A DNA stretch of 44,476 bases, taken from contig JBNGIS010008875.1 of the NCBI GenBank assembly GCA_049999725.1, positions 1-44,476 of the forward strand, in the 5' to 3' direction. The position numbers and the translations under genes were made by a program. Shown here piece after piece: positions 24,030 to 33,480 of this stretch. The notes beneath the pieces are model-generated. The model searched no databases. It was not told where the DNA came from and saw only the letters and a program-made list of their open reading frames with translations. Origin of the DNA: Haplomitrium mnioides. Its lineage: Eukaryota; Marchantiophyta; Haplomitriopsida; Calobryales. How positions within the stretch are numbered: position 1 is the stretch's first letter; every line of letters starts with the position of its first letter.

Positions 24030-24470
24030 GTGTTCATGGAACAAACTGATACACTTAGTGATTATGTTGATAAAGATGATGATTTGGCTATTCTAAAAAA
24101 TTATATGCTACAGTGCTTATCTATAGTTCCTCAATTGGATGATATAAATACATGTATAATTGATAGTGGCAGCACTCACACTATTTTGAAGTGCAGATCC
24201 TTCTTTACAAGTATTACACCCTCAAGTCGGTATGTGACAACTATTATGGGTAGTAACTAGATAGAAGAAGGACATGGACATGCTATTATCACTATGCCAA
24301 GAGGAACTAAACTACATATCAGACCAGCTATATACGTACCAAATGCCACTAGGAATCTCATTAGTTTTAAGGACAAAAGAGATAATGGATTTCGTATACA
24401 CACTAGCACTTGTAAAGATTAGGAAAAGCTATATATTTTACAAAACACTCTTGATGGATTTGAAATAAAA
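24030..24470 (+). pseudogene. copia-2 protease region
   Basis: Aspartic protease active site DSGST at 24162-24176 within TCIIDSGSTHTIL; the downstream strand PRGTKLHIRPAIYVP leads into the pre-integrase linker. Stop at 24258 and frame changes thereafter. Confidence 0.82.
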
Positions 24471-24539
24471 GAAACACTATTTGCGTATCCCCTAGAGTTT
24501 TCTGTCACGCAAATTCAAAGTTTCTTACTTGATGCAAAA

Positions 24540-25930
24540 TAGATTGATCAAAGCATATTATGGCATGAATGCTGAGGACATCTTGACACAAATATATTTC
24601 AAAATATTCTTAAAGTGTCCAGATCTATTCTTCCTAGCGTTAACCCACATATGATCAATAGACAATGCATTGAATGTTCTTAAGGTAAGCTAGTCCTATG
24701 ACCAACAATATCCAAGACTGTGATGGATATACCTAGATTCTCTAAGCGATTACATGCAGATGTATGTGGTCTTATTGACCCACCAAGTGGACTCTTTAGG
24801 TACTTCTTGGTTATTATGTGCACGCCATCAAAATGGTCACAATTCTCGTTACTCTCTACCTGAAACTTAGTATTTCCTAGGATCCTAGCATATATTCTGA
24901 AATTGAAAGCTCAATTTCCAGAAAATCCACTAAAGGTCCTACGGGTTGACAATGTAGGGGAGTTTACATCAAAGACTTTTAATGAATTTTGTATGACCAC
25001 GGGTACAGATACCCAATACTTTGTGGCTCACGTCCATTTTCAAAATGGCATAGCCGAAAGAGTTATTTGCAGCATACAAATGATAGCTCGTCCCATGCTC
25101 ATGCAGACCATATTATTGGTTTCTGCATGGGGCCACACTGTACTACATGCTGCTTCTTTATCTTCTTTACTCCTCACCAACTTGCCTATAGGACTATTCC
25201 CAATCTATCTCATCTACGTATTTTCGGTTGCCAAGTCCTTGTTTCAATTTTGGGATCGAAAAGGACTAAGATGGGATCTCAAAGATAGAAGGGCATTTAT
25301 GTGGGATATGAATCCCAATTGATCATAGGATATCTGGAACCATCCACATTCGATGTATTGCAAGCCAAATTTGTAGATTGCCACTTCTATGAGGATATAT
25401 TCCCACTATTGTTTGAAGATAAAAGTTCTTCAATACCAAAAATTTAGAATGGGGGAAGGTATTCACTTTATGGATCAATCAAAGAGCAAGGTAGTGTGAG
25501 GATGAAGTCAAAAGACTTCTTCACTTGACTAAAGCTGTTGAGCGATTGCTTGACTCATTTAATGAGATTGCAAAAGTAACACGATCACATATTCCTGTTG
25601 TAAATGTACCTACAAGGATTCATGACACTACTATAATAGCACATGATCAATTACCAAGGCAAAAGAGTTTTGACAAATAGGACTATATTCTCCACTGATG
25701 GGCCCATACCACCATCATCATCTACTACACTACCATCTCAACCTACTGTCTCTCTTTTAGAGATCCTGGATAATAAAGAAATTTCAATCCACTATATGGA
25801 TACTAGTACATTATGGCACCAAGAGAGTGTTAGTATGGATGATAATTTCGCATTCATGATTTTGCATACTATATCTGATGTACCCCCTGATCCACAATCT
25901 ATCAAAGAAGCTATAGATAGTCTCAATTGA
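24540..25930 (+). pseudogene. copia-2 integrase
   Basis: GAG-pre-integrase and HHCC remains (LWHE at about 24560, CGHLDTN, RQCIEC at about 24661), catalytic core LHADVCGLIDPPSGLFRYFL (about 24745) and RVDNVGEFTSKTFNEFC (24942 on), then FQNGIAERVICSIQMIARPM. The C-terminal part continues past 25322 with stops, followed by the linker 25643-25930 (EAIDSLN) before RT. Stops replace residues in several places. Confidence 0.85.
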
Positions 25931-25939
25931 ATTGAATGA

Positions 25940-26990
25940 GAAAAGGTGATGAATTCCGAGTTGGATTCTATGATAAAGAGGAAAGTATTAAGACCTTTAG
26001 TCTACGTACCCTCTGACGCACTTTTATTTGGGTATAGGTGGATTTTCGTGAAAAAAACGAAATGAAAAAGGCGATATTGTTAGATATAAGGCACGCCTTG
26101 TAGCCAAGGGTTATACACAGATACTTGAGAGAGACTATGATCTCACATATGCCCCAGTTATAGATGCCATCACATACCGGTTCCTAGTAGGTTTTTTCTT
26201 TGGACATGAGCTCATGACACATCAGCTAGATGTGGTGACAACATACCTATATGGACTGCTGGATACCCAGATGTATATGAAAGCTCCCTCAGAGCTTATT
26301 GCTAGGAATATCTATCATATTCAAGGGGAGAATGTCTCTAAGAGAAAACCTTTAAGTGACCTATCTAACTCATTTCCAACGACCAATATAAAGCCCAAGA
26401 GAGGGATTACTGGGCTTGGACCTTTAGTCCATGAGATGTAGACTAGATAGATTGGACCTATTGTCTCTCATATGCATCAATCCGTGCCTTTGGCTAAGGA
26501 TGGATATGGTGTCCAGATCATGAGATCTATTTATGGACTTAAGCAAAGTGGTTGTATATGGTATCAAAGATTTAAAGAGGAGATAATAGCCATGGGTTTT
26601 CACTATGATGACATTGCACCAAGTTTATTCATCAAACATGCCAGCAAACAATTTATTATTGTCACAATTTACATTGATGATATAAACTTATTTCGACACC
26701 AATCCATCATTGAGCAGACTATATCTATGCTTAAGAAGATTTTTGATATGAGAGATATTGGTAAGACAGCCTATTTCTTAGGACTATAGTTTGAGTACCT
26801 TGACAATGACATACTAGTCCATCAGAGTACTTGTAATAAGAAAGTTATAAAACAGTTTAATATGGATAAATCTCATCCGAAAACATCTACTATGGAGATT
26901 AGAACACTAGATAGAGACAAATATTTATTCTGTAAGAGAAAAGACATAGAGGCTGTCCTAGGATCTGAGATACCATATCTCTCCGCTATA
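25940..26990 (+). pseudogene. copia-2 reverse transcriptase
   Basis: Landmarks in order: NSELDSM, YRWIFVKK, KARLVAKGYTQILERDYDLT, THQLDVVTTYLYG (from 26217), then MRSIYGLKQSGCIWYQRFKE (26520 on), and active site TIYIDDINLF with the YIDD aspartates intact (26670-26681). Frameshifts near 26060 and 26170 and stops at 26441 and 26787 disable it. Confidence 0.88.
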
Positions 26991-26997
26991 TGAGCTC

Positions 26998-27617
26998 TTA
27001 TGTTCTTGGCAAATCAAACTCAACAAGATATTTCCTTTGCCGTGAACCTACTTGCCAAGTATAGTTCACAACCTACTATAATGCATTGGAATGGTATCAA
27101 GAGAGTATTCAGATATTTACAAAGAACCACTGACATGGGACTTTATTTCCCGAAATATAGTGATCAAATCCTAACCGATTGTGCGTATGCAGGATACCTT
27201 TCAGATTCTGATGATGCTAAATCCCAAGTTGGATATGTATTCCTATATGGCTCTACAGCCATATCATGGAAGAATACTAAGCAAACTTTGACTTGCACAT
27301 CTTCCAACCATGCAAAGATAATAGCTCTGTATAAAGCTAGTAAAGAATGGATATATTTACGTAGGATGATTGATCATGTTTATGTTTCTTGTGGTTTACC
27401 TTGTCTATCTAACCCTACTATTCTCTATGAGGATAATCTGGCATGTGTGCAGCAGATCTCACAAGGATTTATCAGAGGAGATTGTATTAAACATATTGCA
27501 TCCAAATTCTTTTTTACACATGAGCAACAATTTGATCCTATATCAGTGCAGATGATCACCAAGAAGGATAATATGGCGAATCTATTTACAAATGCTTTAC
27601 CTCTTGCACTACATTAG
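26998..27617 (+). pseudogene. copia-2 RNase H
   Basis: The longest intact open frame of the element (205 codons): FLANQTQQDISFAVNLLAKY, RVFRYLQRTTDMGLYF, YAGYLSDSDDAKSQVGYVF, SWKNTKQTLTCTSSNHAKI, DNLACVQQ, GDCIKHIASKFFFTHEQQ. It has the usual copia RNase H layout; catalytic D of the DADYAG-type strand reads DCAYAGY. Confidence 0.88.
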
Positions 27618-28040
27618 AGATATTGTGATCTTATTGGACTATGCCGACTATCTAGATTATTATGATCTTCATTGACATATTTGATATTCTATATATTTTC
27701 TTTTCTTCAATGATCATATCTTATATTCTGGTGGCATATTATATTTTTTCCTTCAATCTATATATCATTTCATCTTTTGCCTCATGATTATATTCTTTGA
27801 TGCCTTTTATGGCCTATAGCCATATTATTCATCTTTTTATATCATGATACTTTATATTTCCTATTTTGTAATCCAAGAATGATGATGGTTGTACTATTTC
27901 CCTCAAATTAGTATGAGAGGGTTTTAATGAGGCACCATCATTATCTCTTTATATGAATTTTATTGTTGGAGTTGGAGTTCTTTTCTTCACACTCATCTTT
28001 TTATCTATGTTATGATTGTTTATAACATTCCCCATGTTAT

Positions 28041-28053
28041 AACCAAGGGGGAG
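28041..28053 (+). other. Polypurine tract of copia-2
   Basis: accaagggggag immediately precedes the 3' LTR start TGTTATGATAC. The same tract is used by copia-1 (5669-5680) and, on the minus strand, by the 28436-32340 element. Confidence 0.85.
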
Positions 28054-28314
28054 TGTTATGATACATAGAGTAACATAGAACTAAGATTACATGCTATTAT
28101 ACTAATCTATCATTAGGTTGCTAATCTATCATTAGTAACTAGATTAGGCCAATCCTAATCCTAGGAATGAGGATGATCATTCATGGTTGTATTATTGATT
28201 AAGCATTTAGATATATGAGATTGAGAGGAGAGAAGAGAGGAGAATATATTTTCATCACATACCATGAGCTAATGGGCCTACATCTTGAATGTCTATCACA
28301 TACACCACTCAAAA
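28054..28314 (+). repeat. 3' LTR of copia-2
   Basis: TGTTATGATACATAG to ccactcaaaa; terminal CA mutated to AA. Followed by the target duplicate AATTG. Confidence 0.9.
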
Positions 28315-28435
28315 AATTGTTTATTTGTACTCTTTTTACCAAATATTGAGCATTAAAAATTTTACAAAATACAATAGGTATTTGAACAAACAAAACTTCA
28401 CTTCGAAAAAATTTCTTAATGAAAAATTTAGTAAC

Positions 28436-28622
28436 TATTGTGCAATGTAGACAACTATTAGCTCATCTTTAGTCTCCTCACACATGCATGTATCTTATTA
28501 TTGTATATATTAGAAGATACAAAGGGGCATATCTAAATAGAGGTATCCTAACTATCTCCTAACTTAACAAGAGTTTAGATAACTAGCTAACTAGGTAACT
28601 AGGGCTAGACTAGATTACAACA
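28436..28622 (-). repeat. 3' LTR of the non-autonomous element
   Basis: Differs from 32153-32340 at about 14 positions by eye. Outer terminus TA instead of TG. Confidence 0.88.
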
Positions 28623-29389
28623 CTCCCCCTTGGTCGATGTATGGGAAAAACATTGACCACAACGTAGAGCGAGTGCTAACCCTAGTATGATCCCTATCTA
28701 TTTTGGGTTTGGTCTCATTAAAACCCTTCTTCGATCTCCAAGGGAAAGTGCTCCACAACTCGTACATATAAGAAGGGTCATAAAAATATTTTTTAAAAAT
28801 TTCAATGCTATAGACAAGCATAATATCAATGAGGCTGTTGGTCATATCAGATTATGTACACTGTTGAAAATAGAAGTGCCAACATTGAAAATAGAAGCGC
28901 CAATCTTGGATGGATCCATAAAGTTGATAAGGAAGGCGTCGATGCAGTCCAAAACTCCTACATAGAAAATAGAATATACAACCAAGGAAAATAGTGATGC
29001 TGCCAATAATCTGTCGGCGAATATAAAGACTGTTGATCGATAATAGCAGCATTGTGAAAAACAAATACAAACTGAAATATAGAGAACATAATATGTGTCT
29101 TCATATCTGCAGCATTTGAGGTTACAACATTTGGATGTTCACTTACACGTCTTTATGAAAATTCAGTTCCCTATTTTTGAAACATTATGACAAATCAAGG
29201 TCAGGTTATAAAAGGTAATTAATCATAGTATCCAATATATGAGAAAATTTTATTTGCTTATGGTCCTTTTAGTATGTATAGCACACTACAAAACAAGGTT
29301 GATTATAGACCGAATTTAAACTCTTGGTGTAAGTAGTACCACTTTGCTGGTTTTGGACTACAGGTCCAATCCTGAGTGTGTATAACACA

Positions 29390-29725
29390 CTTTGCTCATG
29401 TGGGACTAAAGGTCCTCATTCTGGTGTATAAAGTACACCTCTCTGATTTTTCTTTTGGCTTGGCATGAGACCTTTCATTATTATATTGCCACTTCTAGTG
29501 CTCAATAGGAGCTCCACTAGGAATTGTATCAGCTATAGGCTTATTTGGTGTGTAAAGAACACTTGTATGAATTGGGACTAAAGGTCCACCTTTGGCAATG
29601 TGCACATTCTGATGCTCAATAGGAGCACTCTGTCTCATTTTAGATTGCATATCTGGTATAGGGCTTTTGCAAGCACTCTCCCCCTCAGCTTTGTAAGCTC
29701 TCTCCCCCTCAACTTTGCAAGCTCC
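29390..29725 (-). pseudogene. Unrecognised repeat-protein reading frame in the non-autonomous element
   Basis: On the minus strand one frame runs through KVEGERAYKAEGESACKSPI, SAPIEHQNVHIAKGGPLVP, IHTSVLYTPNKPIAD and SGAPIEH with a single stop. Downstream, diverged copies of 'GPLVP...SVLYT' recur to about 29290 in shifting frames. The DNA shows matching short palindromes (ggactaaaggtcc, gtgtataacac). No domain recognised; it may be the remains of a gag-linker or a captured repetitive protein. Two gctgagggggagag-like purine tracts sit at its start. Confidence 0.4.
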
Positions 29726-31012
29726 GTTATTATCATTATGGGAATTCTTTCAATCAGAGAATCCAACATTGAGTTTATTGCATTTTATCCAATCAGCCCT
29801 GGAATTCATCTACAGGGTGGGCAATTGATAGATTATCCCAAGCAATTTCAGTGGTTGGAAATTCAGATTGCTATGTTCATTCATAATCACATAGTTCAGA
29901 ATTCAGAATTCATAATGACAAAGATGTTCTTCCCTGTTTTCTGATTATGCTTTATGATTTCTTGTCCTGCTTCTTTGCAAGTCTGCTGTTTTTTTCTTCA
30001 TCAATAGCTTTTATTTCCTTGAGTCCTGCATTTGATACATTAGACAACAATAGTAGGAACAAAACAAGAGGTGTTGTGCTGGATTAAAGTCCAATTAGCC
30101 TCAGAAAAGTTAGCTTGATCATTGCTTAAATACATTTGGATGTAAAATCTGAAAATCCCAATTCAAGATGTATGATCTGAATGAAATCTAATCATCCAAC
30201 AGTTTGTAATAGCATTGTAAATCTATTCAAAACTTTAGAAAACAGATTTTCTGTATTGTCTCAGATTTGGTATATGCTTGAGCTCAATCTTGACTTGTTC
30301 TATTCAAGAATTCAAGAAATCCAGCAGCTGGATTTGTGTAATTTGTGTTAAATCTGAAGATTGATTACAACAAAGGAGCTGTTTATAAAATAGAAAACTA
30401 TGGGTATTGATAGAGTTGAGAAATGTAGCTTATAAAGATCATTGGAAGGTCATTCAACTTCAACAAATTGGATTTCAGCAACCAGCAATGCAATCATGCT
30501 CATGCTTCCTTGATTCTTCATCAAATTGGATATTTGTTGCTGTAGAACAGATTGTAGAGGCCAGGAAATATGGTTTCAGCTTTTGAATCATATAAAAATA
30601 TTGTAAATTGACTCAGAAATCAGATTTTCTTATCTGGCCTTTGGAAATGTCGATTTTCTGCAACCAGATTTGAAATTCTGTTGTTCTCAATTGATTCTTG
30701 ACCAAAATATACTATTCTTGATGAAAAACAAATTTCCAGGGGTCAAAAACTCCATTTCAGCTTTCGAATCAAAGGATTTGGCTGAAAAATGGCTGAGAAA
30801 TCACGTTTTAAAGATATGCTCTGTTTTTCTATGAGAAAACTTAGGTTCGGATGAATAGATTAGGTTCAGATTAGATCTTGTGCTTCGTGGAGGTTTGGTA
30901 GCAAGCTCATTACCCTGAGCTCTCTCAAGGGGTCCCTCAATCCCATAAGTTGAGGGTTGTGATTTGATTGATGTATATATAGAATTCTTTCTATGACTCT
31001 TTCAAGAGTTAC

Positions 31013-31707
31013 TTATGAAGGGCCCTCGTGCTCCCTGCATCTGGGGGCATGGTTTGGTTCACATACAGGGCTTCGGATAGTTAGACTTAGGTAATAGGTA
31101 AAAAATGAAACTAGGGGCAGCTTCCCCTCTAGCTTCCCCTCTGAGCTAGAGTAGTTTTGGAAAATTTTCAGATTCTTCCTTGTTCGAACGTTCAACAATC
31201 GTCCTTTCAACACGCTCCTTGTCTCAACTACCAAAATCATATCTCTGAGGCTGTTTTGGCCATGTTGGTTTTGTTCAGCAATCTCAGCCCCACTTCTTTC
31301 CCTTTCACAATACTTTTGTCTTCTCGATCTATATCTGAATGGGGTCATCATAGGCTTAGTCAATGTCACTTTACTAGCGTTATACTATCATATGAGTGGT
31401 AACTTCTTTCAAGTCGCACCAATTTCTGTCCACAACCATGTCATTGATCTGCTATAGTGCTTGCATTTATAAGACCAACTTGTAGACTTATCAAGCTCAT
31501 AGTCAACTCTCGAGTTTCGTCTTCAATTAATAAAGTAGCGTTATCTCCCTCTCGTTTTACATCGACTAGAAATGCACTTGCAAGACTCATTCTGAACTGA
31601 TAGATGGATTTATTGGATTCACTTCTTTTTCTTGCATGCGTTGAATCCTTTGGAAAATTCTCTTGACTCCATATGGTGAAGGATTGAGAGTACGTTCGTC
31701 CATTCAT
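31013..31707 (-). other. Two short unrecognised minus-strand frames in the non-autonomous element
   Basis: Frames 31441-31707 (88 codons, includes KREGDNATLLIEDETRELTM) and 31013-31369 (118 codons, basic). They lie in the 5' part of the element in sense orientation. The second overlaps the leader block conserved with copia-2 and so may be non-coding. No similarity recognised. Confidence 0.25.
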
Positions 31708-32152
31708 CTAGCACAGAAAATCACACTTGAATACTGTGGTGCCGAATACATTGGCATCAATCTGAAAAAAAAAGTCTTTGCCATAGTTCAATGAGGCATT
31801 TCCCAAGGAACTGTTCCTGGAGCGACAATTGAGATTCAACCCGTCTATCCCGCTGAAGAACGTAGAACTGCATTTTGTTTCTCATTTGGCACTAGAATCC
31901 AACGCAGGTTTTTGCTTAGAGCATTTCCCAACGCACATGATGTGCATAAATGATCAAAGATAGGGTAGAGGGTGTATTCCCGTCACAACATCAACGAGTT
32001 GACTTTCAGAAATTATCTTGCCTCGTAGGGGGCATTATCTCTATCGGAGACACCATATATAATTTTCAATTAAAATTCTCTTTCTTTCTTTCTAAACTCC
32101 ATGCTCTAAGTATTTAAAAAAAATTCTAAAAATTTAGAGTGTGCTGATAACG

Positions 32153-32340
32153 TGTTGTACGATGTAAGCAACTATTAGCTCATCTTCAACCTCCTCACAC
32201 ATGCATGTATCTTATTATTGTATATATTAGAAGATACAAAGGGGCATATCTAAATAGAGGTAATCCTAACTACCTTCTAACTTAACTAGAGTTTAGATAA
32301 CTAGCTAACTAGGTAGCTAGGGTTAGACTAGATTACAATA
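32153..32340 (-). repeat. 5' LTR of the non-autonomous element
   Basis: Starts TGTTGTACGATG on the plus strand beside the primer-binding region gtgctgataacg (32141-32152); the outer end reads ..attacaata. It contains tatatatt and acatgcatgt motifs shared with the other LTR. Confidence 0.88.
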
Positions 32341-32412
32341 GTAACTATAAAAAAAAACGTAATTTTTGAAGCGAAAGCTTGAAAGAAAAAAAATCACCAC
32401 AAAATATAACAT

Positions 32413-32451
32413 GAACTCAGTAGCGGTTCTTGGTTCAAAGTAGCGGATGTT
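32413..32451 (+). repeat. Right terminus of X1
   Basis: gaactcagtagcggttcttg then gttcaaagtagcggatgtt; read from the end inward it begins AACATCCGCTACTTTGAA. Upstream 32341-32412 is the AT-rich subterminal part, matching the inverted sequence at 32912-33000. Confidence 0.75.
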
Positions 32452-32458
32452 CATATGG

Positions 32459-32872
32459 TGTGATTTTGATGTTGAGTAGAGTTCCAAAAGAGTTTAGAGA
32501 GTAGATGGGTGAGGTTATATAGTTGGATTGTTGGGTTTTGTCTTGAAATTTGTGGATTGTGGATTGGGATGATAGTATTTTTCTTAGTTGTGTGATTTTA
32601 AGGTTGAGTGTTGCTCTAAAAGAGTTTGGAGAATAGACAGAGGTTTTATAGTTGGTCTACTAGTTTTTGTCTTAAGATTTGTGCATTAGAATGATATTTA
32701 TTTTTCTCCATTGTATGATTTTGAAGCTCAATGTGGCCTCACAAGAGTTTGGAGAACATAAGGTTGAGGTTATATAGTTGGATTGTTGGTTTTTTGTCTT
32801 AAGATTTGTGGATTATGGATTGGGATGATAGTATTTGCTGTTTGATCTAATTTTGTAGTTGAGTGTGTGATT
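32459..32872. repeat. ~130-bp tandem repeat between two transposon ends
   Basis: Units begin with t(g/a)tgattttgatgttgagt-like sequence at about 32459, 32591, 32714 and 32846 (last partial); periods about 132, 123 and 132. Shared blocks are aagagtttggaga, ttatatagttggattgttg, tgtcttaagatttgtggatt and gggatgatagtattt. It is GT-rich and bounded exactly by the X1 and C termini. Confidence 0.8.
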
Positions 32873-33480
32873 AACAATCGCTAATTCAAACCAAGAACCA
32901 CTATTGAGTTCATGTTTCATTTTGCCCTCAAGACAAATTATTTTTAAATTTCAACTTCAAAAATTATATTTTTTGACTTTTGTGAACTTTCTTAACAAAG
33001 AAATTTTTTCCAACTTGCAATTTGTTCATAGGTTTCTAAAAACATTTTTATGTCAAATATATCACCGAAAAATGATTTTTTAAATATTATCTTCAAAGAA
33101 GATAAGCATTGATAGATAGAGTATTTACAAAACATATTAAAACTTCAATCACAATATTTTAATGTTTCTTAACAATATTTAAAAGACATTAAACTTACCA
33201 AAACCTAAAACATTTACTCAATATACATTCAAAGAAAAGAGTATGCCTAGACGAAGACTAACATCTTCATCTACAATCTACTAACATATGCTTTCAACTT
33301 CCAACTATAAACGGAAATGATGAAAAACGAAAACAACAACTATGCTCACATAGACTTCCACATTTATATCTTCAAAACTTGATCTCTTTCAATCAAAATC
33401 AATTAAATACTCCTATACACCCATGCACTCAATCTCTCATAACTTACACAAATCTATTCCAAAAATAAAAATCAAAGAAG
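32873..33480 (-). mobile_element. Right end of transposon copy C (inverted)
   Basis: It begins AACAATCGCTAATTCAAACC and the following accactattgagttcatgt, then an AT-rich subterminal region like that of X1, A and B. A palindrome core ctatgctcacatag lies at 33340-33353. Relative to X1 it is inverted, so its genes would be on the minus strand to the right; I find none of them before the sequence changes character near 33500-33900. Confidence 0.6.

Larger units (their letters stand above)
20112..28314 (+). mobile_element. Full-length Ty1/copia retrotransposon (copia-2)
   Basis: Two direct 261-bp LTRs (20112-20372 and 28054-28314), about 20 differences by eye (roughly 92 % identity). Flanked by AATTG on both sides (20107-20111 and 28315-28319). 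Internal order is primer-binding region, a 2.7-kb leader, gag with zinc knuckle, protease, integrase, RT, RNase H, polypurine tract: canonical copia. Many in-frame stops show it is inactive. Confidence 0.92.
28436..32340 (-). mobile_element. Non-autonomous copia-related LTR element inside X1
   Basis: Two direct LTRs of about 187 bp (28436-28622 and 32153-32340) flanked by perfect GTAAC duplications (28431-28435, 32341-32345). Orientation is minus: polypurine tract ctcccccttgg beside the left LTR and primer-binding region gtgctgataacg beside the right one. The 3.5-kb interior has no integrase, RT or RNase H that I can find. Its leader (31020-31155) and its 3' end (gagggttttaatgagacc-like) resemble copia-2, so it is a deletion derivative or parasite of that lineage. 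Confidence 0.85.
5929..32451. mobile_element. DNA transposon copy X1 (family X), interrupted by three retroelements
   Basis: X1 resumes after copia-1 and ends at the terminus 32413-32451 (gaactcagtagcggttcttg ... gcggatgtt). Removing the solo LTR (16000-19125), copia-2 (20112-28314) and the non-autonomous LTR element (28436-32340) leaves about 11 kb. Its content is a palindrome array, a minus-strand transposase, a divergent promoter, a plus-strand multi-exon gene with methyltransferase exons, and a palindrome tail. The first 4.9 kb (5929-10870) runs parallel to X2 (about 37590-43839). The extreme left terminus was lost at the copia-1 junction. Confidence 0.65.
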
